Below, piece by piece: positions 47,772 to 58,367 of a stretch of DNA of 64,000 nucleotides (positions within the stretch are counted from its first letter, which is position 1; every line of letters starts with the position of its first letter). The position numbers were made by a program, and so were the translations under genes. The stretch lies in the NCBI GenBank assembly GCA_020726505.1, contig JAHLEZ010000023.1, positions 434,001 to 498,000 of the forward strand, written 5' to 3'. The notes below the pieces were generated by a model. It was given only the letters and a program-made list of their open reading frames with translations. It searched no databases and had not been told where the DNA came from. Source of the stretch: Leptodontidium sp. MPI-SDFR-AT-0119. Taxonomy: Eukaryota; Ascomycota; Leotiomycetes; Helotiales; Leptodontidiaceae.

Positions 47772-49973
47772 TCAAATAATGTCTATCATGAACTTTGTTT
47801 TCCCAGCTTCATCTACTACTATCTCAGCACAATCTGACGCAGTGGGTGTCGATCTATCCAAACGCCAGGACTCTGCGTCTGGTTTCCAGGCTGGGAAAAT
47901 GTACATCCCGACGCGCCGATATTGACCTTGCTGTGCATGGGTTTTCTCCAACATCAACCCACGGTGCCCATTCCTCTTTGCTGCAATTGGAAGCATATAA
48001 AAATGCATGACCTCCACCGTCGTTTCCTTGGATCCAGGTTCACTTTCATCCTCATCAGTTGTCATATCTTGTCTCGCATCCTGGACATCGCTTGTATCGC
48101 TACCGCCAACTTCTCTCGCCGTTTTTGATTTTGGAAAGTCGCTGTCAAGCAAGATCATTATTCGTACTTCTTCTTTGTCAACAAGCAGCACCACTTCTAG
48201 AGTTTCCGCGCCCCTGTACTTGATCTTGGCGGAGTGCAGGTACTTGCAACTCATTCTGATGACGGCCCCCTTGACTTGTCCAAACGCGCCCGATGAAGCG
48301 TATTCCACATTTGAATCGCAAATCTAGATACACAGCTCAGTGGAATTATCAAGTTTCAGTTCGTATGGGGCATATAGCGCACAAGGTGTCCCCAACGACG
48401 CCCAGGACCAAGAGGGTGCAACATAGGGTTCATTCTCCGCCGAAGGCCTGCCGTACCACAGCAGCTGCAGTTCCAAGTCCCTCCTCCACATGCCCGAGAA
48501 GTATCCATCTCCAGTCTGGGCTTGAATGGCTTTTGCTAGTCCTCCGATCGCGACCAGTTTATCGGTAGCTCTTGTCAGGCTCATGCTGGAATAACGTTGA
48601 ACAATATTCCACCAATTATCAAGCGTGATTTCTCCGCTCACGAATGGACTACCTGACAATTGGGGGGGGGGGGGGGAGCTTAACCAGGCTCCTCATCATG
48701 CTTAATTCGATAGTTGTCGACTCGCATTTGGAATGCTCGCGACAGTCCCAGAATATCTGATGCTCATGAAAATACAAGCTGCGTCGAGATAGGTATCTTT
48801 CTTGGAGCACCCAACCCCGACCAAACAGAGGGGTACGGCGAGGAGATAGCATATAGGCGGGCAAGACATCGTACAGCATTTCCACGCCATTATATGTCAA
48901 TGTGAGCTGGCTTCTCCATTTTCGATCCCGCTGAAAGAAACAACCAACACTTCCGTCCTCAGCGCTTACTGCTACTATGTTCAGGTCAGAGCCTCCATAC
49001 ACGTCCGTCATCAAAGTCGACTCTCTATCCCAATCGTCTTTGTCGTCTTGTATGATGCATAAGGAGTCGATCCAAAGATAATGGAAACCAAGACATCGGG
49101 CGATAAATACGGCATCTTGGAATGTCTTTGGAAGTTCCTCCTGTGGGATGTCAACACGAAAGCTTGTCAACTTACTTTTCACCAGGCTCAGAAACACCTT
49201 GCTTCCCCAGCAGTGGCTCAGCGTTGCATAACGGAACCGGCCCACCAAGTCCTTGGTTTCCCCCAACTGCAACGACGTCTCGTTGATGGCAATCAATCGA
49301 GTTGGAATTTTCAGCTTGCTCTCTATCGACTCGCATTTTTTGTGGGTCTCGATGCAACTCTGAAGCCACTTCCGACCAATCTGCAAGCCATCTAGGGTGC
49401 TAGGAATCGTCTCCACCGAGTCATAGTCGAGTGCTAAAACAAATATCGTCGGTGATACGTCCATAAATATCTTGCGGGGACCTCACCTGGTTCGTGAGCT
49501 GGGACCATGTGAATCTCAAACTGGACAAATTCGTGTAGTTTGAAATAGTTAAAACCGTTGTCCGGTTGCTCAAGCGTGTACGGAATATACAGTCTTAGTT
49601 TTTTATACATCGTACCCGACTCGTACTTCATCCAATATGCAAAGCCCCCTCGTCGATCGCCGTCGTACGGAGAACCCCCCCAGAATCTGTCCGTAGTTAT
49701 TTCGCCGGCCTCAAACTGGGCACATAAACCGCAGCCTTCCTTCGCGGACTCCTTCAACGAAGCAATGTCGTCGTAGTGATCGAATTTATGTTCTTCCGTT
49801 TCGTGGAATTGGTCCCGCTGCTCTACTAAACTCTTGCAGAAATATCATAGGGACGGGGGCGATCTCAAAGGATGGTCAATGTTATTGTTGATGATGTACG
49901 GAGGGTGAAGTATGAGTCGGTCCCGTGGGTCTGGTTTGCGCTCGTACGAGTCGCTCATCCAATAGGGCGGCAT
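47772..49973 (-). pseudogene. Decayed heterokaryon-incompatibility (HET-domain) gene
   Basis: HET-domain proteins act in non-self recognition and cell death after hyphal fusion. From ATG 49973 the frame reads MPPYWMSDSYERKPD to a TGA at 49845-49847, then continues in the same frame with FCKSLVEQRDQFHE. After a 52-nt intron (about 49432-49483) the HET core follows: FRYATLSHCWGS, GFHYLWIDSLCIIQDD and LFGRGWVLQERYLSRRS. A 15-C run (plus-strand G 48662-48676) then shifts the frame into LDNWWNIVQRYSSMSLTRA, the usual post-core segment, and TAG at 48324-48326 interrupts the same frame before it continues (VEYASSGAFGQVKGAVIRM) to 47772. The TGA and TAG could be CGA and CAG hit by C-to-T changes, as RIP causes. 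A very short (32-nt) intron could also span the C run, but that is below normal size. Confidence 0.75.
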
Positions 49974-50296
49974 TTTGCTCTTAGAAGTGAATGAAGGAGA
50001 TTCAAGTACGTGTTGAGACTCTGAATTGTTCTGTTCGATGCTAGGGTCACGAAGTCGTCACTTCAAAGGCAAGGAGGGTTCACGTTGCGTCGTTGTCAGC
50101 TTCAGGTCACTAAATCAGGCGACATGATAAGCCACAAAGGAATCCGACCAATGACACGCAATCCGATTCATATCCAAGAAATTTTCGATCATTCTTCATC
50201 ATTTCATTTTCTATTTAAGTTATCCGAATCATGGGCTGCCCGAAATTCCCTTCAAGGCAATGCAGAAACTCCAAACTCCATCCCAGAATCCAGACA
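49974..50296. other. Intergenic
   Basis: Short gap between the HET pseudogene start and the ADAM stop codon; nothing recognisable. Confidence 0.4.
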
Positions 50297-52702
50297 TCAT
50301 GCATATCTAACCAACGGCGGATTATTCCTATTCATAAAAGTCGTATACGCAGGCGATGGGTATGCGGGAGGAGGTGGGCCTCCCCATGGCTGCTGGCCCA
50401 TAATGGGCCGTTGTGCGGGGACTGGAGCTGTCTTGTTGCGTCTACTCCTCCGGCAACAAGCACATATCCAACAAGCGAGGATGATCAAGACAAGACTCCC
50501 AAGACCAACCGACAACCCGATGACCAGACCCCGATTTCTGTCCACCCAAGACGAAACATCATTATCATTATCTCCATTAGAAGAAGAGCCACTCGAGCAT
50601 CTACCACTATTGCAAACCCCTCCGTTGCAAGGCGTGCCATCCAGAAGATTCCGATTCAGCTGGGAGCAGAACTGCGAATTGGTGCTCTGAGAGCATCTCA
50701 GTCTGCAAGAGTCATCATCGCAAGAATTGGTGTAGTTCCCACTTGTTCCCTGGATGATGACCTGTTGACACTGGAGGTTTCGACTCGTACATTGACCCTC
50801 AGCACAGAACTGGCCAGCAGCATCACCACACGAACCACCATTCGGTTGATAAGCATCAGTAGGACATGATCCAGATGATCCTGAGCACACTTCTTGAAGA
50901 TCACATGGACCCCTGCTTGCTCGACATACTGTATTTGCTGCCGCAAACTGGCAGCTATTACAACAAGCATCGTTTGCGTCGTCGCACACTGCATTGGTTC
51001 GGAATTGACAGGTGCCAGGATCGCAGCAAGAGTTTGCACCACACTCCTCCGCTGTTCCACAATCACACTGCTCGCCACTCTCCACGATGCCGTTTCCACA
51101 TTGAGCTCCGTTGATCGTTGGTACGTCGACATTGTTGACCAGACATCTTGTTCTGACGGCGTTGCTTCCCATCATGGAGCAGATGTTGCCGATTGTGCAT
51201 TGAGAGAACTCCGACATGTCCGTTGAGGATGTCGGATTCATCAAGAATTGGCCACCTGCGTCGCATCCAGACTGTGTGAAGGGACAGCACTGAGAAGATG
51301 CACCGGCTGCACAAAGACTCGCATCACAGTCATGGACAGCTCCAAATGTATGACCACTCTCATGGCTAAGCAAGTCAGCAAGTATAACTCAAAGGAAAGA
51401 TGCTGACTTACGCAAATACCTGCCACTCTCCAGGTGTCCTGACAACCACATTTGCACCCGTCACAGACTGTTGGCCGGAGCCTCGAAGACTCGACACGCA
51501 CAGCTGTCCCAACCAAGCAATGCCGACTGTTCCTCCAGACCGACAGGTACTCATGAGAGTCCAGTATGCATTATCGTCGTTCCTGGTCCCTCGCCATTCC
51601 GAGAACTGCTCCAACTTCGCTTCAATATCATCGTTCTGTGTGCAAGCCACGTTCCACGGCGCAGAATCAGCCGCCGACGAAGGGCACTGTGCATCACTGA
51701 TCGTCAGGTTCTGCAACCCGATGGTGATGTTGAACGTTCGCTCGTATACATCGGAAGCAGTGTTGACCATGGAGATGAGATTTTGTCTCACAGCCTCTGT
51801 GCTTGCGAATGATGCTGTGTACGAACAGTCTGTTGCTATTCCAACTAGTGCCACACGGCCCGATGTTGGACATCCATCAGTTGATCCGATGCTATTTCGC
51901 AGATCTCCAAACCCTCCGTTTCCTCCAGGGATGACTTGACGATTCGCGAGAGATCCCAACGATGCACTGTTCCATGTCATGCCGGCGACGCCACCCCGTG
52001 CGGATAGGGGATTTTCGGGTCCAGTATTGAAAGCTAGTCGATCGGACTGACACCTCCCTGCCTCTCCATCTCTCTTCTCCGCAACAGCCATATCCGAGTC
52101 CCGGTAAACAACCATCCTCTCCTCTGTTCCCTCATTGAAGTGGAAGTCTGTGTCCCGTTTCGTCTGCATATAGCTACTCTGTAGCTGGATGTGATGTTGA
52201 TTTCCAAAAATGCTGAAAGCTCCCTCCACCAAAGGCGCGGCTCCGTCTCTCTTCACATATACTCTCGCCCATCCTCCTTCCAACCATTCCCCTGTTACCG
52301 ACTCGATCCATGCTTTACCCTTGAACACTTTATGTGCTAACCTATCGATCGGCTCCGCATGGCGTACTTTTCCTTCACCATCCAGATATTCGACATATGC
52401 ATTTTTGCCTAGAATATTGTGGTTTGGTTCCAGAGCGAGTTTGACTCTTGGTGCTTCATTCTGCAGTGAGAAGGTCAGGTCAAAAGAGGAATCGTGCTTT
52501 ATCTTTTGTGTCTGGGTATTGATAACTGCATTCTCGACTGCATAGACATGACTGATTCGATCTCGAGCCTCTGATCGTGCTGTGCAACTGTGAGCAAGGC
52601 TTTCAAAAAGAAGGCTGGGGCTCAAGAAAACTCACCATCCACCTCAGCAAGCAAAACAACAGAAGCGATAGCCACCAGATTAAACAAACTCAAAACCTTC
52701 AT
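50297..52702 (-). CDS. ADAM-type (M12B) membrane metalloprotease, 767 aa
   Basis: Exons 52636-52702, 51412-52579 and 50297-51365; introns of 56 and 46 nt. The second junction restores the zinc site. Domain order: signal peptide (MKVLSLFNLVAIASVVLLAE), pro-domain, reprolysin-type catalytic domain with HESGHTFGAVHD (413-424: three zinc ligands and catalytic Glu414), a disintegrin domain rich in Cys (CGNGIVESGEQCDCG), a Cys-rich region, one transmembrane helix (LVIGLSVGLGSLVLIILACW) and a Pro-rich cytoplasmic tail (QQPWGGPPPPAYPSP). This is the full type I membrane layout of fungal ADAM proteases such as Aspergillus ADM-A and ADM-B. It probably sheds cell-surface or wall-associated proteins; substrates are unknown. 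The usual Met-turn appears to be FLMNPTSS. The gene looks intact. Confidence 0.93.
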
Positions 52703-54136
52703 ATCTAATCTAGGATCTCTTCCCGACGTAGTCACTTTAATCCAGCCAAACGCGGGGCACACACAGAGTATTTATTACATCCAGAGAAAACCCCCAAACC
52801 CGTCAAACACGCCCGAAATACGAACCACATCTGACAAAGACACCCTTCGCCAAGCTCCGGCACAGCAAAAACCCAGTACACTGGGTATCTCGGAAATGTC
52901 GTCACAGACTCACCTCTCCAAGTGCATCTAGAATCGCCCTAGACGCCGTGTGTATGGCCAACACCCCGCCATGAGTACAGTCGTCTCAGCATTCTCACCT
53001 CCCTCGCCACCCACTCGCTCCTCGAGGATCTGGGCGCCGGTCTTGGATGTGTGCGTAACCCAGCGAGGCGAAGCTCGAAGCTCGTGTTGTTTTTCCTGCA
53101 GCCAAGATCCTAGCCTCGCTTGGCCATCTTCCCTCCTCCTGCCTCTCTGCTCCCCACAACAGCAAAGGTCGGATTTACCAGTCGGATTTTACAAATACTC
53201 TTTTATTGTATGGCAGGTAACCTGACACCTCCCGCCCGTGGAGTTTAAGCTTCAATTTTGAGTTGGTTGTGATTTGTGATCGTGGAATGGAAGTACGTCT
53301 TCTTGTGCTTGGGGGGTAAAGCGTTTCGGGGCTGTGCTGTGTGAGCCGGTGGGTGAGTTTAGGTTTTTCGACTCTCGACCTCTCTATATCTTCGGCCGAA
53401 AAGAGCAATTAAAGACTGATGACTCCATTTTTCTGCTCTCATTCGGACCGTTGCAGGGAGAAATAATACTTGCACAGCTGAAGATATCGCAAGATGGTTC
53501 CATACATCGTCTATTTTGTCTTTAGAGCGGACCTTCACTCACTCTCTTTGATGCGATCCAGCAACTACCGAGATTCTTGGCATATGCACGGTGCTTACGG
53601 CCTCATCGCCGTTTTTTGTTGTCGTCGTTGTCGTCTACTGTTTGATCGGATTTCATTTTAGAGAATCCGAAGAAGGTGACGACGACTCCAAGTCTTATTA
53701 ATCTTGGTCTTGTTGGTGTTGAAAGCGTCAGATCCGATCTGTAATGTCAGGTTGTTGGTCATGGGAAAAAGGTAAAGCGAATGCTGTGACTTACTTGTAT
53801 TATACTTTCCAGCCTCCCTCAAATTCTTTCGGGTGGTTTTCCTTCTTACTCCAGGCGTCTCCTGCGTTCTCCATGTTCGACCTATCCGTGAAAGCCTGAA
53901 GGATGCAGATGTCTGCACATAAGTAAGACTGCAATATGGTATCTCGACCCTCCAATATAACATACCGATTCCATCAGTGACGTGATGTTCAGATCAGTCT
54001 CCCTGTGCCCTTAGTTCTCATATTTCAATACCTCCCTTTCTAGCCTTGAACCATCCTAGGCAGGGTTTCGGGGTTGCAGAGAAGCTATGGCTGCTTGAAA
54101 GGTGTTCAAAAGGTGCCGCAGCTTGTCGAGTTTCAA
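52703..54136. other. Intergenic, ADAM promoter side
   Basis: No supported gene. The open frames at 53175-53408 and 53658-53963 (minus) lack family motifs. Confidence 0.35.
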
Positions 54137-55310
54137 CTAGACTCCCTTTTCCCTCCTAAGCAAAGGGTGCGCAAGAGCTTGCACCACAGAGGGTCGCTTT
54201 TTCGGGTCCACAGCCAGCAGGTTCTCAATGAATGCTATACATTCAGGCGGGACATTCTTCTGCTCTAACTCCTCGCTAAGGGTAAGAGTCTGAACTAGAT
54301 TTTGCGAAAGAAGGTTGTCAGCGATAGCCCATTCCGTAACATATCTGTCTTCAATTGGACTTTCCAATTTGGCTCCTCGAATTTTGTGAAGCTTTGCAAT
54401 ACACCAGCCTGCCTCAGTTACCTCTTGGGGATGGTTTGTTTTGATGTTGCAGCCTCCGATACCAAACATAATCCTTGCGGACATCCAATGAGCGAGCTAA
54501 GCGGATTAGTATCCTTAAAAGCGAAAGAGTGAGTGGGCTTACAGACACGCCAAGAGACCATATATCGCATGCAGGGCTGGGATTTTCTCCCTTCCATATC
54601 TCTGGAGCTCGAATTGCATCGCTTTGTAGCCGCGTTTCGCCATCCCCCTTAGAACCGACACGCGTGGCTATAATGGTCAGTGATCTTACATCGCCGAAGG
54701 TCATTTAATGACTTACTCCACCCAAGGTCCGCAAGCTTGACGACTGGCTTGGGACTGGAGAAACCGCTCATGAGAATATTGTTTGGGTTGAGGTCTTAGC
54801 GCAGAGGTTGGAATCAAAACATTGGTAGCGAGGTACTTTTTCGCCTCTCACCTGCGTGAACATACTGCCCCGTTCCATCCATATCCCCAAACACAGCTAG
54901 AGCCTCCAAACAGGATTTCGCGACCGTCTTAAAGACATTGGACTTTGCTTGAGTGCTTGCTTCCTTGGTTTCCCAGAGGGTATTATCCATCCATTCGAGG
55001 ACGAGACAGTGGCTGTCGTCGTTGTTGATGTATTCGCGTAAGGAACGAATGTACGGAGACCTGGTAATGCAACTATATTGATACGTGTTTGCTTCATTGA
55101 TGAAGAGAGTCGGGGTATCAGGCGCTACTTTGAGAACGACTCTAAGTCGTGTAAGTAATCTTAGGGGTGGCTACTGAGTAAAAAGGGTGGCACTGACGAT
55201 GTATGCGTTCCAACCACATTTGCTTGAAAGATGTTCTGCGCGAGGGACTTGACGGCCTGATAGGAACCTTTCCGACCTTTTACAACCTGATTTAAAACAA
55301 GTCGTGGCAT
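54137..55310 (-). CDS. Small protein kinase-like protein, 321 aa
   Basis: Exons 55198-55310, 54852-55141, 54717-54794, 54543-54667 and 54137-54496; four GT-AG introns of 46-57 nt with matching phases. The product begins MPRLVLNQVVKGRKGSYQ. Kinase landmarks in order: VVLKVA (ATP-binding Lys), LVLEWMDNTLW (hinge), VHADLNPNNIL (catalytic loop with Asp and Asn, but Asn in place of the Lys of DLKP), VKLADLGW (DFG-like DLG), RAPEIWKG (APE), CDIWSLGVS and a C-lobe end DPKKRPSVVQALAHP. The glycine-rich loop is poor. It is therefore a short, divergent single-domain kinase, perhaps still active. An upstream in-frame stretch (TLHEAIKSIILNS) could mean an earlier start, but I see no upstream ATG. Substrate unknown. 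Confidence 0.78.
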
Positions 55311-56467
55311 GCTGTTGAGGATAATACTCTTGATCGCCTCGTGAAGTGTGTGACCACAGTTCCGCCGAGGTAGCCGCCGGCACGTGCGTTGAAGGAATCA
55401 ATATTACGTAATCAGACCCTCCCCCGGTTGTAATTTTGGTGTCTTTCGACCTGTGTGCTAGCCTGGCTAGCACGACACCGAAAGCTCTCTCTTCAGCATT
55501 AGTATTCTTCTAATACTACATTAGCGTACTTAACAAATGTAATAATTTCAATCAGTTACAAGGCACTATGCACCCCCCTCCGTTCCCTCGGGGTAAAGCT
55601 AATTAGACCTCATTAATCGATTACGAGAGAAAGCCTCAGGTTGCAGTACAGGAAACACGTGCATTTTTTCGAACCAATCAAAACGCATCTTTTGAACCAA
55701 TCAAACGCTAGCGCGAAAAGAGGTCCAACAGTAATGGAAACGCATATTATTTTTGGTGTATGTGTCGTACCTCCTTGCTTTCGGTATACATCACCAAGTT
55801 TTGTTTTGTTATCATTTTTCAGAGTTTGATACATCACCAGGAAATTGAGATCATACGGAAGTAGGTTTGTGAAGCACAAAAATACCATGAATGAGAATGA
55901 AAAGAGATGACCACGAGAACTTCAAGACGCACAACGAGGTTCCGAATGGGTCTGATGGTCGACAACTAGACACCCATTACGGCCGGGCGGGCATGATTGC
56001 CTAAGCATATAAGACCTCTATGTCAAATACAGGCGAACCAAGAACAGGACGTAGAAGTTTTGCTAGACAAGAGTTCGAAAGATGTGAAAGGTCCAGCAAT
56101 TGCCTAAGAAGTGCAGATGACATTTGAATAACTCTCGGTATGTACTTGACATGGATATGGAGATTCCCGACTTACTGATTCTGCCATATACCAGTTGATA
56201 GGTCTAGTTGACTTATAATTAATGTCATTGAAAGTAGAACCAACAGAGCTATCAATTTAGTGGGCATAGAAGGCATATCCTGCTTCAGATGCCATGGTTC
56301 ACGCACTGCATAACAACTAATCAACCATTCCAGAAACACAAAAAAAGTCCATCCTCATCGGAGCTGAAATGAAGCCCAAGCCACTCAGAGTATCAATAAG
56401 CAAGACTATACAAAGAAAATTCGTAACATCAATGGCTGCCTAGCCCCATAGAAGAAAGTTCACTCCA
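55311..56467. other. Intergenic, no gene supported
   Basis: Open frames are short. The phrase GAACCAATCAAA occurs twice within 30 bases (near 55670 and 55694), giving two CCAAT boxes, but no gene start is close enough to assign them. Confidence 0.4.
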
Positions 56468-57827
56468 TTAATGAGACCCCAACTTCAACGGGAAGAACGA
56501 CTCGGGCATTGGCTCGATATGCCAGCTCTCATCTCTTTCTTCATCCAAAGCCTCGTCCCAAAACTTTTTCAACTCATCAGGGATATCCCACCCTAACTTC
56601 TCGTTCCGCAAATGCATCCTCACCAAGTGTCTCTTGTGCTCATTGTCATCCACGAACTCGTCTCGCCGGTGCAACAGTGCAAGGTTGTTGACGAAGTGTA
56701 TGTCACCCGGTTGAAGTCGTATTTCAAGTCGACTCTTCTCGGCTATGGAGTTCATGATGTCCAAGGCTTCCTTCTGTCGAGGTGTAATGGACGGGATGGA
56801 GGTTGGACGAGGGTAGAAATCGTTGCCTTCGAGGGCGAGGCGCGTGAAGCAGAAGATCACTCTGTCATCGTGGTGGAAAAGGATCGGGCGCTGATAGAAG
56901 TAAGGCCTGCAGGTGTTAGTTCCGCCCCGAAGTATGGGCTTGAAAGTTTGTCCACATACAATGCAAATGGCCAGTCTGGCGAGGCCAGAGTGGAGATCAC
57001 ATCAGGTCTTGTGCACGCCAGCTCGTTATAAATATTGTGTCCCGAAGCTAGTACAAACTTCCCACCAGAAACAGCAACGCCTCTTGTCTGAAAGCCCAAA
57101 ACATCTGCATCTGGGTCGGTATGAAATGGCTTCAACCTGTCAGCTCTTGGAATCTAATCAAATGCTCTTAGCTTACAATGCTATCCATCGAGTACCGCAC
57201 ATGCTTGGACAAGTGTTCATTGTTCGGATCTGCCGTTACATGAACTGATCGGAGAGTTAGAGAAGCCTAGAAACCATAATAGGGGTTGTCATACCCAACA
57301 TGTTGCCAACTTCGTCTTGACGCATCCGCCGTTCAGCAATGTAGCTCTGGATCCCCAAGAACACGATCATGCCATCCTCAAGACGGTATCGATCAGGTTC
57401 CAGTCCACGAAGAACGCAGAAGCCCTTCCCATTGTGTACATCGTCCGCAATAACGTCCAAGGTGCGTCCTAGTTGATGGAGAGGGAAGCTCTTGCGGTTC
57501 ACGAGGTTCCCATCGAGGCGAAGGGCTAGAGAGAGTCAGTTCACTACAATCCCTCAATAGGAGCAGATACCCATTACACTTGAATGCTTCAAGAGCGCCG
57601 TCGAGTTCCTGTTTGTCTTCCACTGTCAGATTCACAACAAAGCGGGCTTCGTCGGCGAACTCGGCAGCATCCCAAACCTGGCCAGTCCTGAGGAACGGAG
57701 GGAAGCTGAGTGGGAGGGAGGCAGTGTTGGTAGTTGGAGTGCTGGTGGAGCTGGAGTGGTCTGTGGTGGTGAATGATTCAAGGTTACGATCAGTAAATGG
57801 GGAAGACTTGAAGCCTGCCGTCGCCAT
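56468..57827 (-). CDS. TauD/TfdA-type Fe(II)/2-oxoglutarate dioxygenase, about 385 aa
   Basis: Proposed exons 57578-57827, 57295-57525, 57201-57244, 56960-57153 and 56468-56906; introns 47-53 nt. The 57154-57200 intron is the least certain: it uses donor GTGCGG and drops the readable segment VRYSMDS. The family oxidises substrates with Fe(II), O2 and 2-oxoglutarate. The metal motif is PFHTDPDADVLGF (His186, Asp188); the distal His is in NNLALLHRRDEF and the 2-oxoglutarate arginine probably in RHLVRMHLR. GKGFCVLRGLEPDRY and VLASGHNIYNEL are typical of fungal TauD-like enzymes. It lies 540 bases downstream of a Zn2Cys6 regulator on the same strand, so it may be its target. Taurine or another sulfonate, or a secondary metabolite, could be the substrate. 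Confidence 0.82.
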
Positions 57828-58367
57828 ACTGGATTTTGCTGACTCTTCGCCTATAAGTGGGCCGTGTGTTGTTGTTAGCTTGAAGAACTAGTAGAAAATA
57901 AAGAGTTCAGCCGGGGATATGAGCGAGAAAGTACCGCACTGCGAGTCGTGGATATCGTTTCTGAAAAGATAGACAGGTTATATACTCGGGAATGGTCTGC
58001 TTTTCACTCATAGGCCTCAGCAGTCTCAGAGGGGGAACACGAGTAACGGCAACAAGAAGGGGGAACCCTTTTAGCCTACAAGCTTCATTGCAGAGCCTCA
58101 GCTCAGGCCGAATTGGTAGAGCTGCATGATTGCCAGCGCTGCAGGAAAAAGAAACACAGTTTTGATTGCTTAATTGAACACATTTAGCTACCACAGCCGG
58201 GCGATAACCTGCCACCCTTTCGGCTCTCTCCGCAGCAGAACCCTTGCAGTTGCCAACGATCTTCCTCTTCCTCTTCCCGTCCCTCATCCGATCCAATACA
58301 AACAAATCTCTCGCAGCCGCTGCAGAATGCACGGAGCCACACTTCTGTTACTTGTGGTAAGCTTCTA
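57828..58367. other. Intergenic between dioxygenase and transcription factor
   Basis: Presumed dioxygenase promoter. No gene supported. Confidence 0.4.
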
